In this document: piece after piece, positions 41,100 through 51,756 of the stretch
How positions within the stretch are numbered: the stretch's first letter is position 1
Layout of the letters: every line of letters begins with the position of its first letter
Source: Nematopogon swammerdamellus
Lineage: Eukaryota > Arthropoda > Insecta > Lepidoptera > Adelidae
Length of the DNA: 64,000 nucleotides
Assembly (NCBI GenBank): GCA_946902875.1
Contig: OX336359.1
Span: 3,782,001 to 3,846,000 of the forward strand
Reading direction: 5' to 3'
Notes under the pieces: model-generated
Told to the model about the DNA's origin: nothing
The model's input: the letters and a program-made list of their open reading frames with translations, nothing else
The model's database searches: none
Program-made: the position numbers and the translations under genes

Positions 41100-41325
41100 A
41101 AGCTGTGCCCGCGGCTCCGCCCGCTCTCATATTTCACTTCACTGCTAACCTCATAAGCTATTTAGCGTGATAATAAGTAGCCTATAGTTGATGGGAAGAA
41201 TCAAGCTATCCGTAGAATTTTGTTTTATTAAAATCGGTTCAGTGGTTCTCGAGTTATAAGCGGACAGACAGACATACACTCAGACACTCAGACAGAAAGC
41301 AGACGTTGGATTTTATTATAGGTAA
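41100..41325 (+). repeat. dispersed repeat (CCCGCGGCTCCGCCCGC type)
   Basis: GTGCCCGCGGCTCCGCCCGC, AATAAGTAGCCTATAG, AAAATCGGTTCAGTGGTTCT and GACAGACAGACATACAC, ending TTTTATTATAGGTA. This order is familiar from an abundant insect repeat; only one copy is here. Confidence 0.55.
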
Positions 41326-41354
41326 AGGACGAAAAATATTCTCTAAATTGAGGT

Positions 41355-41376
41355 ATATATATATATATATATATTT
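41355..41376. repeat. (TA)n microsatellite
   Basis: About ten TA units. Confidence 0.95.
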
Positions 41377-41765
41377 GTTTTATTTGACTCTTTTAAAAGT
41401 CTTTTTTTTATTTTCTGTTCTGGGTTGTGATGAAGGGTAAATTGTTTTTGTTTATGTTCATAATAACTAAAAATCTAATTACATAAAAAAACATATACGA
41501 AAGGAAGGAGAGGAAAATCATACAAAGAGGCACTGGGGTGTCAGCCGCCACTCGGGGCTAGTCGAGATACGGGCGACCACGCCCTGTTCGACTAGACACG
41601 GATTCTAAAAACCCAACGGGCAGCCGACATGCTACCTTGAACCACTTACTCTTTCTGTTATGTATAAATATCAAATGTCACAATAAATACATTTGAATTT
41701 GAATTTCAATACATCGGTCTACAACATACATACAGACATAACATACGCTGTATTCCGACAATCGG
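41377..41765. other. unassigned
   Basis: GCCACTCGGGGCTAGTCGAG, CGGGCGACCACGCCC and a CAATAAATACATTTGAATTT segment (41682) look like the 3' end of a retroposon, but no class is assigned. Confidence 0.3.
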
Positions 41766-41767
41766 AT

Positions 41768-41875
41768 TTTTCAGCCTCGGTAGCTCAGTGGTTCGGTCGG
41801 TCGACTGGCACACTGGGCGCGGTCAGTACTTGGATGGGTGGCCCTCGACCGTTGGTGCCTGACCGTGGTTCGGGG
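41768..41875 (+). repeat. SINE-A head only
   Basis: TTCAGCCTCGGTAGCTCAGT (A box), ACACTGGGCGCGGTCAGTAC and TTGGATGGGTGGCC (5S-like), CTGACCGTGGTTCGGG (B box start), then a break into LINE-P. Useful as an independent copy of the tRNA/5S arrangement. Confidence 0.82.
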
Positions 41876-42136
41876 GCAGCCAATTTCACCCCCCAGAGAA
41901 GGTGCCAGTCCGGCTTGGAGATGGGCTAAATGTCGCTGGGGGAAGTCTATTAACCCGCGATTTGAAGATCCGTGGATTTTAGGAGTGAAGAAAGATATTC
42001 CACGGAAGCCGGTTCCACACATTTGCAGTGCGGCACAAAAACGATTTACAGAATCGTGTAATTCGAAGAACTCTTCCGTCTACTACAAAGGGGTGTTCCG
42101 CGAGAGTATGGCGGGTTTGGCGAAGGCGAACAGGAG
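41876..42136 (-). pseudogene. LINE-P reverse transcriptase C-terminus
   Basis: Minus-strand translation has EHPFVVDGRVLRITRFCKSF, LCRTANVWNRLPWNIF and, after a stop, NPRIFKSRVN. It is related to LINE-R but has a distinct end (the 3' part TTTCACCCCCCAGAGAAGG). Other LINE-P ends: 50351, 54545, 57695. Confidence 0.78.
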
Positions 42137-42137
42137 G

Positions 42138-42522
42138 TTTTTTTTTATTTTTTTTATGGAAACTGACACGGTTGGCTACTTCACCAAAAACATCCCTGAT
42201 GTCAGCCCATAACACCGGTTAAACTAGGTGCCATGTCTGTGCTTCCTTTCGGTCGTGCCGGCTACACTGAACTGGACGGAAAACACAAACTATTTACATA
42301 GCCGTTTCGAGGGACGTTTCATTCAGTGCGATGGTACCAACCCGCGCGGGTTGAACCCTACCACCTAGTAAGGCAAGAAGGGAAGGGACCTACACTTTTA
42401 CGTGGTATCCGAACCACGGCTAGCCTCCAACGGTCGAGCGGTCAAGTACTGAGCGGCCCAGCGTTGCATAACAATCAATAGCAACAGTGGACTGTCTGCA
42501 CCACTGAGCTATCGAGGCCGAC
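42138..42522 (-). repeat. SINE-A, near full length
   Basis: Poly(T), ATGGAAACTGACACGG, body with GGACGTTTCATTCAGTGCG, core, head complement. The 5S-like part is partly deleted (GGTCAAGTACTGAGCGGCCC then AGCGTTGCATAACAATC). A box complement CACCACTGAGCTATCGAGG at the end. Confidence 0.85.
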
Positions 42523-42750
42523 AAAGGCTCCAATTCAAAAGTCGCAGATTCCCTGCGTAAAGATTCCCCATCATGTAACCGATGGAAGACGCATTGGCTT
42601 TCCCGTACACGCTACGTCACGTAACTCACCTCACCACGTAGTTAGCACGTATGCTACGTGCCCGGTGTACGTGGTGGCTTTCAGCGTTTCGAGAACTCTG
42701 GAATGCACTTCTCATTGAATTTTTAAGACGGAGAGCTTTTCCAGTACCGT
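42523..42750. other. unassigned
   Basis: Contains CACGCTACGTCACGTAACTC-type short palindromic sequence near 42610; nothing else. Confidence 0.35.
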
Positions 42751-43070
42751 ACCGTGTTGTGGCGGCACTAGAAACGAATAGGCCCGCTGTATCTGTTCCC
42801 GTGCATGTCGTAAAATGTGATTAAGAGATAAAGACAAGATGCCTTGCTAAAGGGCGGCAAGCTAGCCAGCTCTCACCTTGGCGCGGTCCTTCCACCGAGT
42901 CATGCACCAGGTGGGTCTTCGTGCCTTACTTGCTGCTTGATAGTTATCTTATCCGAATACTTTGCTGAACGTGGTGGTCGGTGTTGTGCTGTAATGTACA
43001 AGAGTACTTGCAGCACAACACCGACTACCCTGCTTACCCCGATTGTCGGGATACAGCGTGTGGTATGTAT
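42751..43070 (+). repeat. SINE-C
   Basis: Diverged head-B (CCGTGTTGTGGCGGCAC), then the SINE-C body with CACCGAGTCATGCACC, hairpin and GATACAGCGTGTGGTATG. The TATG tail is very short. Confidence 0.85.
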
Positions 43071-43575
43071 GATTGTTTCTAAAAGCCTAATCTGAACATC
43101 TGGGAACACATTATTGCCCCGCCAAGTTTGAGCGCAGATATAGATTTTTTTGACAGGTAAAATCGAGAAAATATCTCAATATTGTTCCCCAAAAACGGCA
43201 GATCGGCAATCAGAGATCTTACGTCCCACTCGGGCCAGTCCAATTATTTCCTCCAATAGAACAATTAAGAGTCAGCGCTCCTCAAATATTCATCGGGCGA
43301 GTTGCCCAGTTTCCAAGTCACGTAGTCGTCATTTGTTTCGAATAAATCTCTCGGAGATGAATTATTTTAGGGAGGCGAGAGTTGGAAAAGTTCGGGGCCA
43401 GATAACGTCGCGGAGTTTGAAGGGAAGACTGAGATGTCGTGCTCTTGTGCAAAAATCAACGCGGGATGGTACGCGGCTGAGACTTGTTTTTTGAAAGCGT
43501 TTTTGGCCTTTGTGATTTGTATGCGTTCAGATTGAAAATGTAGTTTTCTTAGGTTAAACGAAAATAGATTATTCT
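43071..43575. other. no gene recognised
   Basis: Contains a 114-codon open frame (43150-43494) whose translation has no recognisable domain. Confidence 0.35.
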
Positions 43576-43579
43576 TATA

Positions 43580-43768
43580 AAAAAACCGGCCAAGTACTAG
43601 TCAAACTGGCGCACCGAGGATTCCATATCGCCATGTCATGGTCAGCGCCACTCACTCCATCTATGTATTAGTTAAAATGCTTCATACTATTTTCGGTAGA
43701 TAGTGCGCATACACTTTTTAGTTTTTAGTATGGGGACCCCCCTGAATTTTTTACTTTTTCTTATTTTT
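43580..43768 (-). repeat. family F repeat, interrupted by family M
   Basis: ACCGGCCAAGTACTAGTCAA, CATGTCATGGTCAGCGCCAC, TATGGGGACCCC and TTACTTTTTCTTATTTTT, at which point ACCCGACTACGGCG begins. In other F copies this position continues ATTATTTGTTG, so the short family M element is inserted in F. Confidence 0.75.
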
Positions 43769-44431
43769 TACCCGACTACGGCGAAGCCAAAAAAGGAAGG
43801 GTTATGAGTTTGGCGTGTATGTATGTATGTATGTATGTATGTATGTATGTATGTATGTATGTGACTATCTATATTCCACTCTACAGCCTAAAGTACTGGG
43901 CCGATTTGAATAATTCTTATGCCATTGGATTCGTCTTATTCACGGGAGTGTCATAGGCTATATAACAATTTTCAAAATTCAAAATGGCGGACGCACGGCC
44001 TCAAAATGTCAAATTAGTTTTTCAAAATATATTGAGTGGGGTATCAAATTAAAGATAATTAAATTACGATTCCGAAAATATATACTTTGCTATCTATTAA
44101 AATTATGTGTACAGAGAAATAGAGCAAAATGTGTGGCGCATGTATGAATCGCGATTATTCGCGATGAAGCGTGGTCGCCCGCGCACCGCGCCGCGCGCCC
44201 CCCTCAGTTTCGGTACGTTACATACACCGACGACACGGGCCGACGCGACGCGAAGAAGCGACATGGTATTGTTGGTAATATACCTACATACTAACTCACT
44301 GATCTACCGCAAATTTTATATAGATATATAATATTATTATTAGATACAGTATACAGTACTATGCTAAAATAAATTGGTATTAAAATGTCCATGTAGGTAC
44401 CTAGTGTAAGCATAATATGTAGTGTAGGTGT

Positions 44432-44856
44432 ACCGTGTGGGGTCGGTACTTAAAAAGAATAGCCCCACTGCATCTCTCCCCGTCGCATGTCGTAAAAGTC
44501 GACTAAGGGATCGTCAGCCTCGGCAGCTTAATGGTGCGGTCAGTTATTGGATGGATGATCGCCCGACTGTTGGAGGCTGACCGTGGTTCGGATACCACAT
44601 TAAACTGTAGGTCCCTTCCCTTCTTACCTTACTAGGTGGTAGGGTTTATCCCGGCCGGGTTGGTACCACCGCACTGAGCGAAACGTCGGTCGAAACGGCT
44701 ATGTAAATAGTTCGTGTTTTCCGTCCAGTTCAGTGTAGCCGGCGCGAAATGAAGGGAAGCACTGACATGGCACCTAGTTCACCCGGTGCTATGGGCTGAC
44801 ATCACGGATGTTGTAGGTAATGTAGCCAACCGTGTCAAGTTTCCATAAAAAAAAAA
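44432..44856 (+). repeat. composite head-B + SINE-A (duplicate of 35812-36236)
   Basis: Same as the copy 8620 bases earlier, including its internal peculiarities. Confidence 0.9.
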
Positions 44857-45259
44857 GGTAGGTACATTAAATATACCTAATACCTACAATATTTTCGGAT
44901 GCAAGTTACCCTTCAGCTAAGCGGGATATTGTGGAAGAGAAGAACCGCCGATTGCGGAAACGTATTCCCAATTTTCTGGGTGCAGTTTTAGCCCTAAACT
45001 CGATTAGTTGCCGGAAACCTACGTCTTTGGAAATGGCGGTGCCCAGGAGGTTCAGGTGCTTCCAGACAGGTATGACGCTGACTTAGAAACTGGCTTGGAA
45101 AGCAAAAGGGCCTTCAAATCGACCTTCGCAGATAATGCGCAGCACTGAGCCTTGCTAACGTTGAAGGCGTGGGTGTAGCATTCAGGGGGCAACATATCAT
45201 TGTTATACATACGAGAGTACGGAACACGGGTTCTACACCAGTTACCCTCCAACTAGGCG

Positions 45260-45860
45260 GGATGTGGATTAGAAGAGGCGAAGACTTGTGTCTGAACTTG
45301 AGCAAACACTCGGCTCTATTTCCGAATGGGCCGTAGCAACTTGGTCAAGTTAAATACCTCCAAGATACAAGTTTGCGCGTTCAGTGCGAAGAGAGCGGCG
45401 TTCACACCAGCTCCTTCCTACCAAGGCACGTCACTTAAATTTTGCGACCACCTCGGGGTCCTCCGAGTCGAATTTTCGCACGATCTAAACTTCCGGCGTG
45501 ACATCGAGGGCAAGGCCGTATAAATCGCAGATTCGGTACTGCTCGCACCTATGGGATGGCTCAGTCAAATACCAGCTGGCGCCTCTGGACTCGATCCAGC
45601 GTCGAGCCGTGCGAATAGTAGGTGACTCCCAAATGTCCCGCGATCTAAAACCACTGCAACTCCGTAGGAATACATCGCTAAATCAGAGCCTGTTGAAATA
45701 CAAACAGAGAGAAATATTTTCTCCCAAGTACAGTCTCGGGTCCTTCAACCTGGGCACCTGTCAGGCCGGCATGGCATTCGCAGCCTCCGCATGCTACCGA
45801 ATGTCCATGGGCATCGCTAGACACCTTATGGGTGGCTCGGCGCCACATGTCGCGCTTACT
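45260..45860 (+). pseudogene. LINE-H fragment (duplicate of 36640-37240)
   Basis: Same C-terminal reverse transcriptase remnant with the same deletions. Confidence 0.8.
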
Positions 45861-46230
45861 ATAAAAATAATATCAGTAGCTTTGGCCTCGCCTTAGTGGC
45901 TTACCTGCTTCGAGTGAGTACATTATTCAACTATGTACAACCTGAAACCTCCCTCGGTCTTCGGCCTTAAACTGATTGGTTTACTTACTTCCCGAATCCG
46001 CTTCACCCCAGCCAGATATATTTACTTACATAGACAAAGAAAATCGTGTACTTACTTACACAGCTCAGTCTTCGGTCTTGCTCTGACTGACTTTTCATTT
46101 TACTTCAAGACTATACATCGTTCAACTATACATAATTTGTATAATATATGTAGGTACTCACTCATGCGCTATTTGCAGAAAACTTTAGTTTCAAATAGAG
46201 ATCACGACAAATAAACGGACGGATAGTATC

Positions 46231-46524
46231 AAGCCGGTACTTATATAAAAGAATAGCCCCACTGTATCTCTCCCCGTGTATGTCGTAAAAGACGACTAAG
46301 GGATATGACTTCCTTCTTATATTACTAGGTGGTAGGGTTTAACCCGCCCGTGTTGGTACCACCGCACCGCAGTGAATGAAAGGTCGGTAGAAATGGCTAT
46401 GTATTTAGTGTAGCCGGTACGACCGAAGGGAAGCACTGACGTGGCACCAAGTTCACCCGGTGTTATGGGCTGACATCACGGATGTTGTAGCCTTTAGGTG
46501 ATGTGTCAGATTCCATAAAAAAAA
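46231..46524 (+). repeat. head-B / SINE-A body (duplicate of 37611-37904)
   Basis: Carries the same CCGCACCGCAGTGAATG and GTAGCCTTTAGGTGATG variants as the first copy. Confidence 0.9.
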
Positions 46525-46599
46525 TCAATATACGAGTTACATACAATATTTAAAGTATGCAAACAGTTTTTAAAAAAGCCTAAAATAAAAAAAATTAGT

Positions 46600-47338
46600 T
46601 ATAAAAAACTAAAACCCGACTACGTAAAAGCTAATTATGAAAATCGTTTAAATAAAAAAAAAATAGTTATAAAAAACTAAAACCCGTCTACGAAAAAGCA
46701 AACTATGAAAATAGTTTAACTATAACTAAAAATAACAAAATAATGTTTTCCATATAATTTATCAGATACAGCATTTCTCTTTTTATATTGATTTTACCTT
46801 AGCACTAACTCTATAAATTTTGATAAATTTATTATTTTTAACGTTCTAAATATAGAGCCGTGGTCGGGCGTTCTTCGTTCAACAAGACAAGTGAGACCGT
46901 CGTTGTGCATTATAGCCGTTGACGTTCGGTATTTACCTATGTATCTACTTATAATAATTTTAGATTGGCTCTGACTGATCTTACAAAAAGATGCCAGTAT
47001 GACACAATAGCGATGGCCGTCCTAAGTTCCGCGCTCTAATAATGCACGAAGAGGGCCTCACTTGTCTTGTTGAACGAAGAACGCCCGACCACGGCTCTAT
47101 ATTTAGAACGTTAAAAATAATAAATTTATCAAAATTTATAGAGTTAGTGCTAAGGTAAAATCAATATAAAAAGAGAAATGCTGTATCTGATAAATTATAT
47201 GGAAAACATTATTTTGTTATTTTTAGTTATAGTTAAACTATTTTCATAGTTTGCTTTTTCGTAGACGGGTTTTAGTTTTTTATAACTATTTTTTTTTTAT
47301 TTAAACGATTTTCATAATTAGCTTTTACGTAGTCGGGT
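46600..47338. repeat. ~740-bp palindrome, intact copy
   Basis: Same palindrome as 37980-38706, but here the right arm is complete. TAAAACCCGACTACGTAAAA at the left is mirrored by TTTTACGTAGTCGGGTTTTA at the right. Confidence 0.93.
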
Positions 47339-47345
47339 TTTAGTT

Positions 47346-48205
47346 TTTTTATTATTTGTTCATATAAAGGCTTGTGCCACGCGTTACAAGATAGGTTTAG
47401 AACCCTGCATGTCGCCAGGCGGCACGCGCGACTGTTCTCAGTGACTGACTCTCGTATGCTCTCGTCTCGAACCGAGTAACGTATAGCTATCCTTTCCACG
47501 CTCATATTTTGTGTAATGCAATGCATGATATTTATCTCTCTCTTTTACGGACGGACGGATACAAAAACGTGACCTGCGCGAGCGGCGCAGTGCGGCGGAC
47601 TGACTGCTCGCGAAAGAATGTGTGCTGATTGCTCACAAATAGCGCGCCTCAAGTCGGTGCGTTGTATGCCACTTCCCGACACTTTTTAACTCGTTGAGCT
47701 AAACTCGTATAAATTCTTCGTCAGGTCGTTTTAGACTCTCGGCATCTTGAACTGGTATTACATCAGTCCCCGTCCAATTTCATCTCGGGAGAAGGGATAG
47801 AAACGATTTGAATAAAATTTTGCATTTAGATATTTTTTTCAAGTTTATATAGATAGATGTAGACGCCGATGTTCTGCCCTTAAGCTAGCCCTCAGGCTGT
47901 GCTAAAGAAATAGACGAGACATATTTATTTATTAGATTTTGCCCGTAACTCTGCATGTGACATCGTCGGATTTAGGCGCAGGATTAGGAAACTTGTTTCT
48001 TGTTTAATCGAGTAGCACAAGATCCGACATAATGAGGAATAAGACGTAGTTTATCGAAAAGATAAGAACATGTAGGATCGCGATTAGGTTGCAACAAATA
48101 AATTAACTTGACTTTATATCAAAATCTTTAATTAAAGTATAAAATAAAATAAAGTATAAAATAAAATACCGTACGTACCGTAATATACGTACCGTAAATA
48201 CGTAA
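47346..48205. other. no gene recognised
   Basis: Moderately GC-rich at 47540-47680 (GACCTGCGCGAGCGGCGC), otherwise AT-rich. No frame or repeat assigned. AAAGTATAAAATAAAATAAA repeats precede the SINE at 48211. Confidence 0.35.
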
Positions 48206-48210
48206 TATGT

Positions 48211-48540
48211 ACCGTGTGGGGCCGGTACTTTAAAAGAATAGTCCCACTGCATCTTTCCCCGTGTATGTCGTACAAGGCGACTAAGGGATATGACTTCCTT
48301 CTTATATTACTGGGTGGTGGGGTTTAATCCGCCCGGGTTGGTACCACCGCACTGAATGAAAGGTCGGTCGAAACGGCTATGTAAATGGTTTGTGTTTTCC
48401 GTCCAGTTCAGTGTAGCCGGCACGACCGAAGGGAAGCACTGACGTGGCACCAAGTTCACCCGGTGTTATGGGCTGGCATCACGGATGTTGTGGGTGATGT
48501 GGCCAACCGTGTCAGTTTCCATAAAAAAAAAATAAAAAAA
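48211..48540 (+). repeat. head-B / SINE-A body retroposon
   Basis: Near-complete copy ending GTGTCAGTTTCCATA and a poly(A) with TAAAAAAA interruptions. The left flank ATATGTACCGTG has ACGTACCGTA short repeats. Confidence 0.9.
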
Positions 48541-48734
48541 AATAAGAAAATTATATCATGCGTGTAAAGAATTGTATATAGATTAATCGAAAATACCAGA
48601 TAAAGTCAGATTTTAATTCCTTTTTTAGATATGCTGGAAAATTATATCCTAATAATTTTTTCATGTTTATTTGTTTTTATTTTTTTTCCACTATTATAAC
48701 AAAAAGTAATACAGAACTGACTTTCTCTATGATT

Positions 48735-48975
48735 TTTTAGTGTTCCGTATCCGTCGTGCGGGACCCTATTACTAAGCCTACACCGTCTGTCTGTCTGTCT
48801 GTCCGAGAACTGTATCTCTTGAACCGTAATAGGTAGCCGGTTAAAATTTTCACAGAATATGTGTTATTTATTATGGCGGATATAACAAAAAATAAGCGTT
48901 TTTTTTTTAATATTGTTTTTTTGTGGTGCGGAAACCTCGGTGCACGGGTCCGACTCGCACTTGGCCGGCTTTTAA
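48735..48975 (+). repeat. family F repeat, internally deleted
   Basis: GTTCCGTATCCGTCGTGCGG, CCTACACCGTCTGTCTG, CTCTTGAACCGTAATAGGTA and AATTTTCACAGAATATGTG, then directly CTCGGTGCACGGGTCCGACT and CACTTGGCCGG. Confidence 0.82.
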
Positions 48976-49162
48976 ACAAACCATGGAAAACGGCAGGCGT
49001 ACGATCTTATGACGGATGGACTGTAGAACCCTCCTGAGTTTTATTTGAAGTGTCTCAAGGAGGAGTTTGATGTTGTCATTCTGGCTGTGTTTAAAGTTGA
49101 AGATTGAAATTCATAGTCGAAAAGTGAGTTCGTCTCGCCTTTAAAGAGGGTGGAGGGGGGAA

Positions 49163-49180
49163 GGGGGGGGGGGGGGGGGG
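49163..49180 (+). repeat. poly(G) tract, 18 bases
   Basis: Uninterrupted G run, preceded by other G-rich bases (GAGGGTGGAGGGGGGAA). Confidence 0.95.
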
Positions 49181-49183
49181 TTA

Positions 49184-49672
49184 TTTTACGGAAACGGGCT
49201 CTGTTGGCTATAACACCTAAATTTTTTATTCAAAGCTAGACACGTGGCGGCTCCGATCCACCCATAAGGTGTCTAACGACGCCCACTGACATTCGGCCGT
49301 ATGCGGGCGTTGCGAAATGCCATGCCGGCCTGCCGGCCCGAGACCGTACTTGGAGGGAGGGGGGGGGGGGGGGGGGGGGGGGTATATATGGGCATCCGTG
49401 ATGTCAGCCCATAACACCTTGGTGAACTAGGCGCCGCGTCAGTGCTTCCCTTCGGTCGTGCCGGCTACACTGAACTGGACGGAAAACACGAACTAGTTGC
49501 ATAGCCGTTTCAACCGACCTTTCATTCAGTGCGTTGGTACCAATTCGGGCGGGGTAAACCCTACCACCTAGTAAGGTAAGAAGAAGGAAAGGGACCTACA
49601 ATTTTACGTGGAATCCGAACAAGGGTCAGCCTCCAACGGTCGAGCGGTCACCCCATCCAAGTACTGATATAT
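49184..49672 (-). repeat. SINE-A, minus strand, split by a LINE-H insertion
   Basis: TTTTACGGAAACGGGCTCTG and TTGGCTATAACACCTAA (49184-49219) are the tail complement. The element resumes GCATCCGTGATGTCAGCC at 49390 and continues through body, core and B box to the 5S-like CACCCCATCCAAGTACTGA. The head's A box is missing. Confidence 0.82.
49221..49385 (-). pseudogene. LINE-H 3' fragment ending in poly(G)
   Basis: TTCAAAGCTAGACACGTGGC, CACCCATAAGGTGTCTAACG, CATTCGGCCGTATGCGGG and GAGACCGTACTTGGAGGGA, then 24 G (49359-49382). It lies inside the SINE-A copy, so it inserted later. The normal element at 5281 has GGGGGGAAATA at the poly(G) position. Confidence 0.78.
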
Positions 49673-49995
49673 ATAGCAAGCTGCAAAGCTGCCTCGTTTT
49701 GCTGTACTCAAGTCGAAATCTACAGCGACGGGTCCGGAGAGAGATAGAAAAGCAGTAAGATAGAGCTTCAGAAAGATACAGAAATATCTGACGAATCTCG
49801 CGGAGACATATTGCATTTGACGCTTCGAAATTCAATTTCGAATTGTACATTCTGTCACATACTACTTTATGCAGCTATGCATAAAGGAGTCGCCGGATCG
49901 GAAGTTGGTACTGATCGATTTTATTTGAGGCTTCGCCGTCGTAAAGTTCAGTCTGGGTTGGTGCCACGGTACTTTTTTTTTATTGCTTCCGTACT
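49673..49995. other. unassigned
   Basis: No recognised feature. Confidence 0.35.
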
Positions 49996-49998
49996 GAA

Positions 49999-50314
49999 GC
50001 CGTGTGGAGTCGGTACTTAATAAGAATAGCACTGTATCTCTCCCCGTGCATGTCTTAAAAAGCGACTAAGGGATAAGGACAAGATGCTGTGATAAAGGGC
50101 GAAAAGCCACCTCTCACCTTGGCACGGTCCTTCCACCGAGTCATGCAGCAGTTGAGTCTTCGTGCCTTACTTGCTGCTTGATGGTTATCTTGTCCGAATA
50201 CTTTGCTAAACGTGGTGGTCAGTATTGTGCTGTAATTTATAAGAGTGCTTGCGGCACAACAACGTTTGCTCTGCTTACCCTGATCGTCGGGATACAGCGT
50301 GTGGTATGTATGTA
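49999..50314 (+). repeat. SINE-C
   Basis: CCGTGTGGAGTCGGTAC head-B with small deletion (AATAGCACTGTATC), SINE-C body, hairpin, GATACAGCGTGTGGTATG and a short TATG tail. Confidence 0.87.
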
Positions 50315-50350
50315 CGAATTAAGTGAATGTTCCCGAGGTCGAAGCCTAAG

Positions 50351-50470
50351 CCGCAGCCAATTTCACCCCCGAGGAGGTGCCAAACCCGCGATTTGAAGAT
50401 CCGTGGATTGTAGGAGTGGAGAAAGATATTCCCCGGAAGCCCGTTCCGGGGAAAGATATTCCCCGGAAGG
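50351..50470 (-). pseudogene. LINE-P fragment with a short internal duplication
   Basis: TTTCACCCCCGAGGAGGTGC, GATTTGAAGATCCGTGG and a duplicated GGAAAGATATTCCCCGGAAG. The palindrome GGGGAAAGATATTCCCC sits at the duplication. It joins SINE-D body sequence at 50467. Confidence 0.72.
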
Positions 50471-50545
50471 ATGTAAGATGGCCGCATAGCAGGCTCGGCT
50501 GTGCTCTCCTCTGGTTCGGCATATCCAGCAATTCAAAGGGATCAC
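50467..50545 (+). repeat. SINE-D body scrap
   Basis: GATGTAAGATGGCCGCATAG, GTGCTCTCCTCTGGTTCGG and CAGCAATTCAAAGGGA. Confidence 0.7.
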
Positions 50546-50641
50546 AGAAATCAGAAATAGCAATTTAAAACAATAACAACATTTAACATAGATATAAAAT
50601 ATCGCAACAGCAAATAAAGTAATTAGTGGGTAATATTTTGT

Positions 50642-51000
50642 ACCGTGTGGGGCCGGTACTTTAAAAGAATTGCCCCACTGCATCTCTCCCCGTGTATGTC
50701 GTAAAAGGCGACTAAGGGATATGACTCCCTTCTTATATTACTAGGTGGTAGGGTTTAACCCGCCCGGGTTGGTACCACCGCACTGCATGAAAGGTCGGTC
50801 TAAACGGCTATGTAAATAGTTTGTGTTTTCCGTCCAGTTCAGTGTAGCCGGCACGATCAAAGGGGGAAGCACTGACATGGCACCTAGTTCACCCGGTGTT
50901 ATGGGCTGACATCACGGACGTTGCAGGTGATGTAGCCAACCGTGTCAGAATCCATAAAAAAAAATAAAAAAAAAAATATAAAAAAAAATAAAAAAAAATA
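50642..51000 (+). repeat. head-B / SINE-A body retroposon with long A-rich tail
   Basis: Complete copy; the tail after TCCATA is AAAAAAAATAAAAA-type for about 45 bases. GATCAAAGGGGGAAGCAC is a subfamily marker shared with the 61.6-kb copies. Confidence 0.9.
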
Positions 51001-51337
51001 TTCTAAATTCTCTCTCTAAACTCTAAATTCAGGTAATTCATAGGTACCTTTTCAAATTAAATTAATAATGGTCAATCAATCAATAATAATATCGTCAATT
51101 TATATCTGCGGGGCGTCACTGGTGCAGAAATTAATAATATAAAATTCACTGAAATTATAAATTGGATTCTCAAGCAAAATATAGACATTTTAGGCGATAA
51201 TACGCTTATATCCCTGTGTACATGGTTACACAATTGCTCAGACGTGCTATTGGCTGTCTGAGCATTATGTTCGTTTAGGCTTTTATCTCTGTTACATATT
51301 ATCGTAATGTTTTCGGCGACTTAAAAACTCGTCGACG
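51001..51337. other. no feature recognised
   Basis: AT-rich; nothing assigned. Confidence 0.4.
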
Positions 51338-51480
51338 TTTCGTCCCTCGCTCCGGAGCCTCGCTCCGGGGACATTTTCAGGGCTAGTGGAACTGCGAAGA
51401 CATGGAGGACATCCGACACGTTGTCCAGTCAGATGTCAACTGCCGGTTGCCGGCCGCCGACATAAGGCTACTGGTCTGAC
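51338..51480 (+). repeat. single-arm copy of the 28.7-kb palindrome repeat
   Basis: TCGTCGACGTTTCGTCCCTC, GGGACATTTTCAGGGCTAG, GAGGACATCCGACACGTTGT and CCAGTCAGATGTCAACTG match one arm of 28715-28945. Confidence 0.75.
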
Positions 51481-51604
51481 TTTTCCTTCCTATTTATCTA
51501 CCTATAGTTATTTTATGTTTATATATGTTAGTACTAAGCACGTACTCGCTTTATATATATTTTTAATTAGAAAAATGGAAATCGAAAATTGTTGGAAAAA
51601 ATAC

Positions 51605-51676
51605 ATCCCGACCAGGATTCGAACCTGGGTCTCTGGCTTGAGCCGCCAACGCGATAACCAACTATAAGGTTCAATG
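51605..51676 (-). tRNA. tRNA-Glu-like sequence (anticodon CTC), left arm
   Basis: Minus strand: acceptor 3' strand TCGGGAT, T arm CCAGG-TTCGAAT-CCTGG (perfect), anticodon stem TTGGC/GCCAG, loop GGCTCAA giving anticodon CTC at the standard position. Base 33 is G instead of the near-universal U, and the 5' acceptor strand (CTTATAG-like) does not pair. More likely a tRNA-derived retroposon head or pseudogene than an expressed tRNA. Confidence 0.55.
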
Positions 51677-51756
51677 CAAGTTGACTGTTCGAAAAAAAAA
51701 ATTATGCGACATCATGAAGATTCAATTAGAACGAACATTTGGAGATAGTACGTAAC

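Larger units (their letters stand above)
43769..47338. mobile_element. family M element, internally deleted version
   Basis: Starts ACCCGACTACGGCGAAGCC and ends GCTTTTACGTAGTCGGGT, inverted termini sharing ACCCGACTACG. The first 177 or so bases match 30097-30273 (one extra TATG). At GGG (43944-43946) the sequence jumps to the equivalent of 35324 and then follows 35324-38706 base for base. About 3.57 kb. Relative to the long version it lacks 30274-35323. Confidence 0.8.
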
